From positions 103,969 through 167,968 of the forward strand of contig DISC01000004.1 of the NCBI GenBank assembly GCA_002421745.1: DNA of 64,000 nucleotides, given 5' to 3'. This DNA is from Patescibacteria group bacterium UBA6220 (GTDB lineage Bacteria; Patescibacteriota; Minisyncoccia; Minisyncoccales; Minisyncoccaceae). Positions 36,394 to 45,182 of this stretch are shown here, one piece after another; the stretch's first letter is position 1, and every line of letters starts with the position of its first letter. The notes below the pieces were generated by a model, which did not search any database, was not told the DNA's origin, and saw only the letters and a program-made list of their open reading frames with translations. A program made the translations under genes and the position numbers.

Positions 36394-36477
36394 GGAGGGA
36401 GAGGGATTCGAACCCTCGGTGAGTTGCCCCACAATAGTTTTCAAGACTATCCCTTTCAACCGCTCAGGCATCCCTCC
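36394..36477 (-). tRNA. tRNA-Ser(UGA)
   Basis: 84 nt class II tRNA. Acceptor GGAGGGA, anticodon stem AUAGU/ACUAU with loop CUUGAAA, long variable arm, T-loop TTCGAAT. No encoded CCA. Confidence 0.95.
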
Positions 36478-36533
36478 AAACATAAATCATTCTATACAAA
36501 ATAGTCCCTTTGGTCAATAATAAAACCATAGCA

Positions 36534-36569
36534 ACAAAAAAACAGCCGATTAATCAACAACAGGCTGTT
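36534..36569 (-). terminator. Terminator of the 603-aa gene
   Basis: Minus-strand AACAGCC/GGCTGTT with a 15-nt loop followed by seven U, 16 nt past the stop at 36585. Confidence 0.75.
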
Positions 36570-36584
36570 TTTTATTAAATAAAA

Positions 36585-38396
36585 TTATTCATCCTTAAAA
36601 GCAATATTTCTTTTTGACATACCAAAAGCTTGCGACCACTTTGAATAAACTTTTTCTAAATTTTTAATCAAAAACATATCTCCGCTAGGCTGACTAAAAA
36701 ATAGATACAAATAATCTTCCAACGGCGCCTCGTGTCCCATTTCCAAAAGCTTTTGTTTGAGGCGCGGATTCTTAGTGCCAATCCTGTCCAAATTATCAAA
36801 ATTATATATTTCTTTAAATACCGAACTAAGAGAAGATAAAACTATTTCAGCTTGCATTTGATTAAAAGATCTATATTTTTGAAATCCCCTAGAAGAATCA
36901 GGAGAAACTCCCATTACTTCGGAAGAAATACAAATCCCTGGAACCTCTTTACCGCTTCTATCAAAAAACTTTTGCCCCAACAAAATCCCTTTTTCTTCAA
37001 ACTTTGCTCTATTTTTGTGAACATATTCCTGTAAAATCAATAAAGCTCTATCAATCCCCTTTTCTCCGAAAGATAAAATTATTTGATCTTTTTGATTCAT
37101 AAAAATAGCCAAATCGTCTGCATTAGGATTAAAAATATTAATTGTCTTTGCCGCAAAACCACATCCATCAAAATCTTCATTCCGACTAAACTTTAAAACA
37201 AAATCTCTGAATATACCAATTATGTTTTCTTTTTGGGTATAAAAATATATTCTATATTTTGATTCTTCTCTTTCTCTCTGAGTCATAGACTGAGCATATG
37301 TATCAAAATAATTTGACTCATAGCAAAACCACTTATCTTCAACAAAAAAAGGCGTAATATATTTTTCTTCCTCTATGGTCTGTCCTTTTGAGTCTTTGAT
37401 TTGAACTTTTTGTTTTTTTAAAGAAATTTTATCTTCATTTTGTTTCTTAAATTCATTAGCTTGAGCTATCCAAGTACGATTACTGGGCAATTTAAGCCAT
37501 TCTTCTATTTTTTTATTTCTAGCTGTTAAAAAATTATCTTGACTCCCCTCTTCGTCACGAGAATAATCAACTCCCTCTCGCATCTTTAATGTGCGACCCG
37601 TCAAATGACAATAAAAATCATTATCATAATTTACCCAATCTTTAACAAGTCTAATTATTTCTTTAGATTTTTTTTCAGTTAAAGAATTCTTTTTTTTCTT
37701 TAGATACACTATGCTAAGATATTTTGCATTTTCATCAATCTCCAAAGAGTCTGTTTCGCTTTCTTCATCGGATTTTATAAATTTTTTCTTTTCAGCTGGC
37801 TTGATATTAATTATTTCACTTGTTCTTTTTGAAGATTTGTCTTTGGGATCTTTTTCAAGTAATTGTTTCTTTTCTCTTTTGGTGGGACTCTCAACTCCAG
37901 ACAACCTAAAAGCAATATCGTAAATTAAATTACTGTAAGTGGCTCTATCAACCTCATCTGCCAAGTCAAACTGAAAAGAATCATCTTTGTGATTTTTTCT
38001 AAAATCTTTATATTGATTTTTAATTTTATTTAAAATAAAACGCTCTTCTTCATCTAAACCATCTATATCTTTTGTGCCTTCTATGTAATGTGTGATTATT
38101 TTTTCCGCAGATTTATGGTTGAATATAATTTGTTTCTGCTTTTCATCGCTCAAATCTTTATATTTCAAAAGAAATAATTCAGTTTTTTGTTTTTCCTCTT
38201 CTGTTTCTTTGCCTTCTAATTTTTCGATTTTAGATTTTATCTTTTGAATTTCGTTTTTATTTTTTGAACCCAAAGAAGAAGCCTCTTCCAAGCTTTCTAT
38301 TTCTCCGGACAAACCTCTGTAGTTATGATAAATCAAACTTGTATCTTCGTCTCCGGAATTAATTTTTGGATTATTTCCCTTTTGAGAATCTTCCAT
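36585..38396 (-). CDS. Large charged protein of unknown function
   Basis: 603 aa, not firmly recognised. Residues ~1-240 are Lys/Glu-rich with coiled-coil stretches. Residues ~260-600 look globular, with aromatic-rich segments (KWFCYESNYFDTY, SKYRIYFYTQKENIIGIFRD) and a recurring pattern of Arg/Tyr, then Lys (FAAKTINIF), then ADDLAIFM. That layout loosely recalls the HopA1 / phosphothreonine-lyase-like effector fold; this is a low-confidence guess. No signal peptide or membrane helix is visible. It stands alone with its own terminator between the serine tRNA genes and capA. Confidence 0.65.
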   Translation of the reverse strand: MEDSQKGNNPKINSGDEDTSLIYHNYRGLSGEIESLEEASSLGSKNKNEIQKIKSKIEKLEGKETEEEKQKTELFLLKYKDLSDEKQKQIIFNHKSAEKIITHYIEGTKDIDGLDEEERFILNKIKNQYKDFRKNHKDDSFQFDLADEVDRATYSNLIYDIAFRLSGVESPTKREKKQLLEKDPKDKSSKRTSEIINIKPAEKKKFIKSDEESETDSLEIDENAKYLSIVYLKKKKNSLTEKKSKEIIRLVKDWVNYDNDFYCHLTGRTLKMREGVDYSRDEEGSQDNFLTARNKKIEEWLKLPSNRTWIAQANEFKKQNEDKISLKKQKVQIKDSKGQTIEEEKYITPFFVEDKWFCYESNYFDTYAQSMTQREREESKYRIYFYTQKENIIGIFRDFVLKFSRNEDFDGCGFAAKTINIFNPNADDLAIFMNQKDQIILSFGEKGIDRALLILQEYVHKNRAKFEEKGILLGQKFFDRSGKEVPGICISSEVMGVSPDSSRGFQKYRSFNQMQAEIVLSSLSSVFKEIYNFDNLDRIGTKNPRLKQKLLEMGHEAPLEDYLYLFFSQPSGDMFLIKNLEKVYSKWSQAFGMSKRNIAFKDE

Positions 38397-38467
38397 GTAT
38401 TTTTTATTTTTGATACTGAACTCTTTGTATTATTATATATTAATTCCTAAAAAATGAAAACAATTTA

Positions 38468-39526
38468 TCAATTTTCAATTAAAGCATATAGCCTTTTAAA
38501 AATATTTTCGGCTTCAAGTCCGGTAATTATTTTCGGCTGGCAATAATCTTCTATCAAGATAGCGCTATTTTCTATTTTTATAATTCCATTTTTATCAAAA
38601 GTTATTTTAGTAGCAATGCCCTCTCGTGTACCCAAAGACCACATTTGATCAAAAATAAAATTACCCAAACTATAAAAAATATATTTCCCCTTGTATTGTT
38701 CAATAGGCTCAATCACATGAGGATGATGGCCAATCACCAATTCTGCACCAAAATCAATTGCCGCATGAGCAAAATCAATTTGTTCTTGATTGGGAAAATC
38801 TTTATATTCATCTCCCGAATGCATAGAAACAATTACAAAATCCGCTTGTTTTTTTGCGCTTGTTATCGCCTCCTCTAAATTAGCCTGATGCATAAAAGCA
38901 ATACCAGCTGACTGGTCGCTTGCCTCATAAGTAGCTGGCGTAAAATCAATATCGTCATAAGCCAAAAAAGCAAAAGTAATTCCATTAACTTTTAACCAAA
39001 CTGGAGAATATGCTTCTTGTTTGTTTTGTCCGGCACCAACGTATTTTATGCCAACTTCATTTAAGTATTTAAAAGTTTGCTCAAAACCAAAGGTTCCAAA
39101 ATTACCAGTATGATTATTTGCAAGAGATAATATTGAAAAATTGCTTTCTTTGAGTTGTTTTTCCAATCCTGGATCAGAACGAAAGAGCATCTCACCTGGT
39201 AAAATAGCTCGCCCAGAAGCAATCGGTGTTTCTAAATTTCCAAAAACAATATCACCGCTCTTTAAATAATCTTTAATTTTTAAAAATGGATAATCAGATC
39301 CATTTTTTACTATTTTGGTCTTCACTCCTCGTGTAAGCATTATGTCCCCCACTGCAATTAAAGAAACTTCGCTTGCTTTTGGCGAAAGCATATTTTGATC
39401 TTCTATTAAACTAATATTGGGGGTTTGTTCAAAAATCAAAAATTTATTCAAAAAATTCCAATTTAAATAAATGGTTCCAATAAATAAAACTATTAACAAT
39501 CCAATAAAAAACCAATATTTTTTCAT
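38468..39526 (-). CDS. CapA-family metallophosphatase-like protein
   Basis: 352 aa with an N-terminal membrane anchor (residues ~4-23), so the domain is extracytoplasmic. The PGA_cap/CapA signature runs in order: AVGDIMLTRGV, GDIVFGNLETPIA, LSLANNHTGNFG, VIVSMHSGDEYKDFP and GAELVIGHHPHVIEP, then FYSLGNFIFDQ. These carry the metal ligands of calcineurin-like phosphatases. In Bacillus, CapA takes part in poly-gamma-glutamate capsule export; elsewhere the family's substrate is unknown. No capsule genes are nearby. Confidence 0.88.
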   Translation of the reverse strand: MKKYWFFIGLLIVLFIGTIYLNWNFLNKFLIFEQTPNISLIEDQNMLSPKASEVSLIAVGDIMLTRGVKTKIVKNGSDYPFLKIKDYLKSGDIVFGNLETPIASGRAILPGEMLFRSDPGLEKQLKESNFSILSLANNHTGNFGTFGFEQTFKYLNEVGIKYVGAGQNKQEAYSPVWLKVNGITFAFLAYDDIDFTPATYEASDQSAGIAFMHQANLEEAITSAKKQADFVIVSMHSGDEYKDFPNQEQIDFAHAAIDFGAELVIGHHPHVIEPIEQYKGKYIFYSLGNFIFDQMWSLGTREGIATKITFDKNGIIKIENSAILIEDYCQPKIITGLEAENIFKRLYALIEN

Positions 39527-39596
39527 TTCTTTGTTTTTTTATTATAACCCAACCCACAAACAAAGCAAAACAATAATATGCATTTGAAAAAATATC

Positions 39597-39623
39597 ATGT
39601 TAAGGTATTCGATACCTTAACAT
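39597..39623. repeat. Palindromic hairpin
   Basis: A perfect 12-bp inverted repeat (ATGTTAAGGTAT and its complement) with loop TCG. The core GTTAAGGTAT also forms the hairpin next to tRNA-Glu at 45183-45224. Confidence 0.6.
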
Positions 39624-39677
39624 TCTTAATTTTATTAATTTTATTTGCTTGCTTGATTATTGGCCTAATTTTGCTAA

Positions 39678-39728
39678 TATCAATTAACAAGAGTAATTGA
39701 GGTCGGGTTTAATAAAATCTGACGTACC
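39678..39728 (-). repeat. Class 2 two-hairpin element, copy 5 (minus, degenerate)
   Basis: Read on the minus strand it starts GGTACGTCAGATTTTATTAA and continues with a TCAATTAC...GTTAATTGA hairpin, matching the copies at 44.9-45.2 kb with drift. The minus-strand sequence just before it, GGGTTCGAATCCTCCCGC (39745-39757 region), looks like a tRNA 3' end remnant. Confidence 0.6.
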
Positions 39729-39774
39729 TTAAGTAGCTTGCGGGAGGATTCGAACCCTTAAAAACATTTAATCA

Positions 39775-39846
39775 GTCCTCATAGTTCAACGGATAGAATA
39801 TAAGCTTGCGGAGCTTACGATAGAGGTTCGAATCCTCTTGAGGACA
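39775..39846 (+). tRNA. tRNA-Arg(GCG)
   Basis: 72 nt. Acceptor GTCCTCA/TGAGGAC, anticodon stem TAAGC/GCTTA with loop TTGCGGA, so anticodon GCG. T-arm AGAGG-TTCGAAT-CCTCT. No encoded CCA. Most bacteria use ACG (inosine) for this codon box. Confidence 0.92.
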
Positions 39847-39877
39847 CAAATATAAGTAATTCGTAAATCTTGCGTTT

Positions 39878-40186
39878 ATGTCAAAAACAATAAAAGAATT
39901 ACAAGAATTAATGGTTGAACAATTAAAAAGACGTGGGTTTTATCCAAAAGACGATAAAGAAGTTTTGCTTCGATTAGGAGAAGAGGTTGGAGAAGTCATG
40001 GAGGCTGCTCGAGAAAACCAAAGCAAAACAAATTTAAGCTATGAAATGGTTGATGTACTTTGGAATCTTCTTAGATTAGCTGAATTAAAAGATATTGATT
40101 TGGAAAAAGCATTTCTTGAAAAGTGGGAACAAAACGAAAAACGCCCCTTAAATAAAAATGTAACTAACATCTCTGAAAATAGCTAA
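39878..40186 (+). CDS. MazG-like nucleotide pyrophosphohydrolase
   Basis: 102 aa, all-alpha NTP-PPase. The metal-binding motif is visible as LGEEVGEVMEAAREN (EExxE) and MVDVLWNLLRL (ExxD counterpart). MazG-like enzymes hydrolyse NTPs or modified nucleotides to NMP and pyrophosphate, often for housecleaning. It begins 31 nt after tRNA-Arg and ends 11 nt before recG, so it may share a transcript with recG. Confidence 0.88.
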   Translation: MSKTIKELQELMVEQLKRRGFYPKDDKEVLLRLGEEVGEVMEAARENQSKTNLSYEMVDVLWNLLRLAELKDIDLEKAFLEKWEQNEKRPLNKNVTNISENS

Positions 40187-40197
40187 ACTCCTTAAAA

Positions 40198-42342
40198 ATG
40201 AACTTTTCTACGCCCATTGAAGAATTGCCAAAAGTCGGACCAGCTTTTGCCAAAAGATTTAAATTGCTAAAAATAAGGACTCTTGGAGACTTGATTTTTT
40301 ATTTTCCACGTACCTATGAAGATTTAAGTAATATTTCAAAAATTAAAAATATTAAACTAAACGAGAACATAACTATTCATGGAAAACTATTAGACTTAAA
40401 TCAAGAAAGAAGCTGGGTAAAAAAAATGTCTATTACTAAGGGGTTGATACAAGACGATACTGGCTCAATTGAAATTGTTTGGTTTAATCAACCCTTTTTA
40501 ATTAAATCTTTAAAAAAGGGAGACGAATTAATGCTTTCGGGAAAAGTTTCTATTGGAAAAGACGGCCATATTTTTTTAAGTTCACCTATTTACGAAAAAT
40601 TATCACTCAAAGAAACTACTCATACCGGAAGAATTGTTCCAATCTATCCAGAAACCAGAGGTGCTTCATCTCGCTTGATTAGATATATTTTAAAACCATC
40701 ACTAACGGCTTTAAAAAATAAAATACCAGAGACATTACCTTTGGAGGTATTAGAAGAAGCCGATCTAATTAGCTTTAAAGAAGCTCTTTATCAAATCCAT
40801 TTTCCCGACTCTTTGGAGGCAGCCAAAAAAGCGCAGGAAAGATTTTCTTTTGAAAATATTTTTCTTATATCTCTATTTGGCGCTAAGAAAAAAATAGATT
40901 TTCAAAAAGAAAAAGCTCCGGCTATTCCAATAAACAATGACATTATCGAAAGATTTTTAAATTATCTTCCTTTCAAGCTAACTGATGGCCAACAAAAAGC
41001 CAGCCAACAGATTCTAAACGATATGGAAAAATCTTATCCAATGAATCGATTATTACAGGGAGATGTTGGTTCGGGAAAAACCGTAGTTGCAATTTTAGCT
41101 TCTATTAACGCCATAAAAAACAAAAAACAAGTAGTTTTAATGGCTCCAACGGAAATTTTAGCCAAGCAACACTTTAAAACTTTTTTTCAAATATTAAAAG
41201 ATTTTAATATTAATATTGGTTTTTTGACGGGCAAGGAAGATAAATATTATTCCAAAAAACTAAAAAACGATACCATAGAAATATCTCGCAAAAAAATGCT
41301 GGAAAAAACAGAAAACGGAGAAATCGACATTTTGATTGGTACTCACGCATTGATTGCTCCACCAAAGAAAAAAAACAAAACCAAAAATAAAAATATCAAA
41401 ACCAAGGTTTTATTTAAAAACCTAGGGCTAGTAATCGTGGATGAGCAGCATCGCTTTGGCGTAGCTCAACGCGCTACTCTCTGCGCCAAACATAGCGAAA
41501 TGATTCCGCACCTATTATCAATGACGGCAACCCCAATCCCCCGAACACTAGCCTTAACTATTTGGGGTGATCTTGATTTATCTACAATCAACGAAATGCC
41601 ACAAGGCAGAAAAAAAATAATCACAAAAATTGTGGACGAAAAAGAAAGAAAACAAGCTTATGAATTTATAGAAAAAGAAATCGAAAAAGGAAGACAAGTG
41701 TTTGTGATCTGTCCTCGTATTGAATCTTCCGAAGAAGATACAGAAAATCAAATGGATATCAAAGCTGTGAAAGATGAATATGAAAAATTATCCAAAGAAA
41801 TTTTTCCAAAACTAAAAATAGAAATGCTACATGGAAAAATGACTCCCAAAGAAAAAGAACTAATAATGAAAAACTTTAAAGCTAAAAAATTTGATATTTT
41901 GGTTTCCACTTCTGTTATTGAAGTTGGAATAGACGTACCCAATGCTACTGTAATGATGATAGAAGGAGCAGACAGGTTCGGTTTAGCGCAACTACATCAA
42001 TTTCGAGGAAGAGTTGGCAGAGGAGAACATCAATCTTATTGTTTTCTCTTAACTACTTCTGGATCAGGCGCCACCAAAGAAAGACTAAGGGCTATGATAA
42101 AATACAATAGCGGATTTGCATTATCTGAAATGGATTTGAAAATAAGGGGCCCTGGAGATTTTATTGGTGTGCGCCAATGGGGTTTGCCTGATTTTGCTTT
42201 TGAATCATTGAAAGAGCCTCATTTAATTGAAAAAACTAAAAAAATTGCGGAAGCAATTTTAAAACAAAGTCCTGATTTAAAAAAATACCCTATTCTTAAA
42301 ACTCGCCTTGAGGCTTTTGAGGAACGCATTCATCTCGAATAA
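40198..42342 (+). CDS. recG: ATP-dependent DNA helicase RecG
   Basis: 714 aa, family length. The N-terminal wedge domain (OB fold, residues ~50-150) binds branched DNA. Helicase motifs: GDVGSGKT at ~288-295 (Walker A), DEQHRFGV near 414 (DEQH box), and MTATPIPRTLAL, then QFRGRVGRGEHQSYC (motif VI). The TRG motif region is at the C-terminal side. It reverses stalled replication forks and processes Holliday junctions. A Lys/Asn-rich loop (KKKNKTKNKNIKTK, about residues 390-403) is an unusual insertion before the DEQH box. Confidence 0.97.
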   Translation: MNFSTPIEELPKVGPAFAKRFKLLKIRTLGDLIFYFPRTYEDLSNISKIKNIKLNENITIHGKLLDLNQERSWVKKMSITKGLIQDDTGSIEIVWFNQPFLIKSLKKGDELMLSGKVSIGKDGHIFLSSPIYEKLSLKETTHTGRIVPIYPETRGASSRLIRYILKPSLTALKNKIPETLPLEVLEEADLISFKEALYQIHFPDSLEAAKKAQERFSFENIFLISLFGAKKKIDFQKEKAPAIPINNDIIERFLNYLPFKLTDGQQKASQQILNDMEKSYPMNRLLQGDVGSGKTVVAILASINAIKNKKQVVLMAPTEILAKQHFKTFFQILKDFNINIGFLTGKEDKYYSKKLKNDTIEISRKKMLEKTENGEIDILIGTHALIAPPKKKNKTKNKNIKTKVLFKNLGLVIVDEQHRFGVAQRATLCAKHSEMIPHLLSMTATPIPRTLALTIWGDLDLSTINEMPQGRKKIITKIVDEKERKQAYEFIEKEIEKGRQVFVICPRIESSEEDTENQMDIKAVKDEYEKLSKEIFPKLKIEMLHGKMTPKEKELIMKNFKAKKFDILVSTSVIEVGIDVPNATVMMIEGADRFGLAQLHQFRGRVGRGEHQSYCFLLTTSGSGATKERLRAMIKYNSGFALSEMDLKIRGPGDFIGVRQWGLPDFAFESLKEPHLIEKTKKIAEAILKQSPDLKKYPILKTRLEAFEERIHLE

Positions 42343-42380
42343 TACTTATATTAAATCCAACGTCAACTATTTTTTGCTAG

Positions 42381-43187
42381 TTAACCCTTAATTGTAATTA
42401 AACTAATTTGACTGCGATTTAAAAATCTAAAAGGCATAAAAGTTTCACCCAAACCGCTATCTATATACAAAATTGTACCGCTATTCATTGAATATAATCC
42501 TTTTGAATATTTTGGAAACAATGGTTGTCCTGGCACAATAATTGCTCCGATTATAGGCATTCGTATCTGTCCGCCGTGAGTATCTCCTGATAAGGCCAAA
42601 TCTATTTTAAGATTATTATTAATTACAAAATTAGGATTATGTACAAGTAAAATTGAATAGTTTTCAGTTGCTATATTTTTTACAAAATTAATATCATTAT
42701 CATCACTATAATAATCTAATCCATAGATATCTATCTCCTGTTCTCCTTTTTTATAAACAATTGACTCCCTATTTAAAACTTTGACACCTAAATTTTCTAA
42801 ATCTGCAATAATATTTTTTTTGTTTTTTTGTTCATGATCACCAGAAACAAAATAAATATTTTTATTTATATCCAAAAGAGATGCAATGAATTGATTAACA
42901 TAACTATAGTCTTTTGTGCTCTTATCTATTAAATCTCCTGTTATTACAATAAAATCTGGATTTGCTTGCTTTATTTTTTCATACAAACTTTTGTTTGCAT
43001 CAAAAAACTCTTTATTGTGCAAATCTGTTATTTGCAATATTTTGATTTCTTGTCCTTGAGATATTTTTGAACTTTGAATATTAATTTGATTGATTTTTGG
43101 AAAATTCACTTCAAAAAAAACATCAAACGCTAAAAGCGTTATTAAAAAAAATCCTATTATTAAAATTAATTTTTTCTTATTTACCAT
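42381..43187 (-). CDS. Membrane-anchored calcineurin-like metallophosphoesterase
   Basis: 268 aa with an N-terminal membrane helix. Motifs follow the YkuE-like group: LQITDLHN, VITGDLID, VSGDHE, LVHNPNF and LSGDTHGGQIRMP. Two positions deviate from the common forms: GDHE instead of GNHE, and GDTHGG instead of GHTHGG, which changes one metal-ligand His to Asp. It overlaps the end of the glycosyltransferase gene by 11 nt. Substrate unknown; YkuE-type enzymes can process envelope lipids such as UDP-diacylglucosamine. Confidence 0.87.
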   Translation of the reverse strand: MVNKKKLILIIGFFLITLLAFDVFFEVNFPKINQINIQSSKISQGQEIKILQITDLHNKEFFDANKSLYEKIKQANPDFIVITGDLIDKSTKDYSYVNQFIASLLDINKNIYFVSGDHEQKNKKNIIADLENLGVKVLNRESIVYKKGEQEIDIYGLDYYSDDNDINFVKNIATENYSILLVHNPNFVINNNLKIDLALSGDTHGGQIRMPIIGAIIVPGQPLFPKYSKGLYSMNSGTILYIDSGLGETFMPFRFLNRSQISLITIKG

Positions 43188-44760
43188 GTTTTAAGCCTAT
43201 TTCCCTAGTTTTAGGAGTAACCCAAAAACCCATATATTTTCCAAACAACCAATGCAATTGGGCATGCAAAGTTGGAACGGCACTAAAAAACAACATAATA
43301 AATGGAATCAATATCCATTCAAAAGATAAAATAACATATTTAAATTTTCCATAATTAACTGGCTTGGGTGGCAACAAAAGCATACTTAAGTAAATGGAAA
43401 TAATCAGTCCTGACATATTGATAGTTAAAAGCGTGCTTGTAATTTTTGGCAAGTTGTAAGAAAGAAGTGTTTGCGAAAAATGAGGTCCACCAAAAATTAA
43501 AGGCAACCAACCCAAAACAAAAATTAAAATAGAAGAAGTTCCCCAAGAAACATGCCCCTCAATTAAATCAAACCCCATAGAAAACTTTTTCTTAAAAGGT
43601 ATTTTATTATTTTTTAAACAATTAAAAAGAAAGTAAGGGACCTCACCTACTCCATAGGCCCATCTTTTTTGTTGCTTATAAATATTACGCAAAGTTACAC
43701 TTAATTTTGGCGCAGCGTTAGCATCCATAGACACAGGATAATATAATGGCTGAACCTGATAATCGCCATCATACTTAAAAAAGCATTGCCAAAAAATCCT
43801 AGAATCATCTGAAACAACATTAACTTGTTTGAATCCAACTTCAACCAAAGCCTTAAAGCTCATTGAGTGTGATGAAAAAGTTATTAATTTTTCCGGACGC
43901 TCTTGATTCATGGTATGCCAAAAAGTGGAAGAAAAAGCAAAAACTCTGGAAACAGCAGGAGACTGCCAAATATTATTAAGATATAACGGAATAGGCTGAT
44001 AGCTGGTTCTAGTAGGCTTGGCCGTAGTCAAATAAGCGTAGGCTAAGCAGCTAAAATACTTTGGATAAACACAAGTATCCACATCAAAAGAAGAAATAAT
44101 CACATTCTCGTATGGTAATTGCAGTGGATCAATTAGTATTTCTTTGGATTTTCTTCCAGCCCATGCATCATTACTGCCATGTCCAGCAATTTCTCCTGGC
44201 AAATCTTGCGGATGAGTAATAATCTCAAACTTAAAAAATTCGTTACCAAATTTTTCTTTTATCTTTTGCGCAATTTGTTGCGCTTCATCCCCTGCTTTTT
44301 CTTCTGGAGCTAAAACAACAATCATTCTATCTTTGGGATAGTCTGTTTTAACAATCGATGAAAAAGTTTGCTCCACAATATCTAGAGGCTCTTTATACAT
44401 TGGCAAAACTACCAGATGATAAATATCACGCCAAGAATTAACAGGAAGCCCATTCTTAATTTCTTTTAAATTTTCTAATTTATGAATCCAATCAATTTTT
44501 TCATTCTTGCGCATTTGACTATATCCAGATCTTAAATAAAAAGAAAAATAAATTGTTTTGAATAACCAAAAAATATCATAAACAATAATAAAAAATGATA
44601 CCCAGTCTGGGATCTTAAAAGAAAAAATAATCGCCGAAAATAAAACACCGAAACTTAAAATCGGCGTTAACATTTCAAAAAAACGATACAGTCGTCTGTC
44701 TTTTTTATTTTTAAAATCTTTAGCTGTTCCAACTCTTAAATAAGATTGATCTTCTCGCAT
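43177..44760 (-). CDS. Membrane glycosyltransferase, family 2-like
   Basis: 527 aa. Two membrane helices at the N-terminus (~30-70) precede a GT-A domain: VLPMYKEPLDIVEQTFSSI, MIVVLAPEE, and SFDVDTCVYPKYF with the DxD metal site near 227. The acceptor-site QQKRWAYGV (Q/RxxRW motif) follows, then about four C-terminal membrane helices. This architecture is that of processive or polyprenyl-linked glycosyltransferases (cellulose-synthase-like). Coupled with the phosphoesterase downstream, it may make a surface glycan or glycolipid. Confidence 0.87.
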   Translation of the reverse strand: MREDQSYLRVGTAKDFKNKKDRRLYRFFEMLTPILSFGVLFSAIIFSFKIPDWVSFFIIVYDIFWLFKTIYFSFYLRSGYSQMRKNEKIDWIHKLENLKEIKNGLPVNSWRDIYHLVVLPMYKEPLDIVEQTFSSIVKTDYPKDRMIVVLAPEEKAGDEAQQIAQKIKEKFGNEFFKFEIITHPQDLPGEIAGHGSNDAWAGRKSKEILIDPLQLPYENVIISSFDVDTCVYPKYFSCLAYAYLTTAKPTRTSYQPIPLYLNNIWQSPAVSRVFAFSSTFWHTMNQERPEKLITFSSHSMSFKALVEVGFKQVNVVSDDSRIFWQCFFKYDGDYQVQPLYYPVSMDANAAPKLSVTLRNIYKQQKRWAYGVGEVPYFLFNCLKNNKIPFKKKFSMGFDLIEGHVSWGTSSILIFVLGWLPLIFGGPHFSQTLLSYNLPKITSTLLTINMSGLIISIYLSMLLLPPKPVNYGKFKYVILSFEWILIPFIMLFFSAVPTLHAQLHWLFGKYMGFWVTPKTREIGLKHGK

Positions 44761-44850
44761 TTTTTTAAATTATATAACAAACCCAAGCTAGAGTTAAGCC
44801 TGCTTAACTTGAATAAAATTTAGAATTATTTTAATTTCCTTATAAATAAG

Positions 44851-45174
44851 GTGCGTCAAATTTTGCTAAATCCGACGTCAATTAACTCACGCTAATTGAC
44901 CTACGGGTTCGATTCCCTTCGGGGTCTCTAGATTGCATTAAGGCAATCTCATCAAGTGTAATCTCACAATCCAAGGTACGTCAAATTTCGCTAAATTTGA
45001 CGTCAATTAACTCTCGTTAATTGAGCTAATTGACCTACGGGTTCCGATTCCCTTCGGGCTCCTATAATTGTGTATTAAGATGGTATTACAATCCAAGGTA
45101 CGTCGGATTTTGCTAAATCCGACGTCAATTAGCTCACGCTAATTGACCTACGGGTTCGATTCCCTGCTGGGTCT
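44851..45174 (+). repeat. Three tandem class 2 elements
   Basis: Copies begin at 44851, 44976 and 45098, so the period is 122-125 bp. Each has hairpin 1 (ACGTCGGATTT / AAATCCGACGT in the third copy), hairpin 2 (TCAATTAGC / GCTAATTGA) and a T-arm-like tail CTACGGGTTCGATTCCCTTC. Differences fall largely in paired positions of hairpin 1. The ~45-bp spacers end in CAATCCAAGGTACGTC in copies 2 and 3. No ORF here. Confidence 0.85.
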
Positions 45175-45182
45175 TTTTCTAA

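Noticed and set aside
36079..36422. Two plus-strand frames over the serine tRNA genes
   Set aside because: They are translations of tRNA antisense and repeat DNA, a common source of false proteins.
44851..45174. Tandem repeats that might be read as a CRISPR array
   Set aside because: Only three copies with a ~123-bp period; the repeated part is two hairpins plus a T-arm-like tail, much longer than a CRISPR repeat, spacers are unequal and related in sequence, and no cas gene is in the window.
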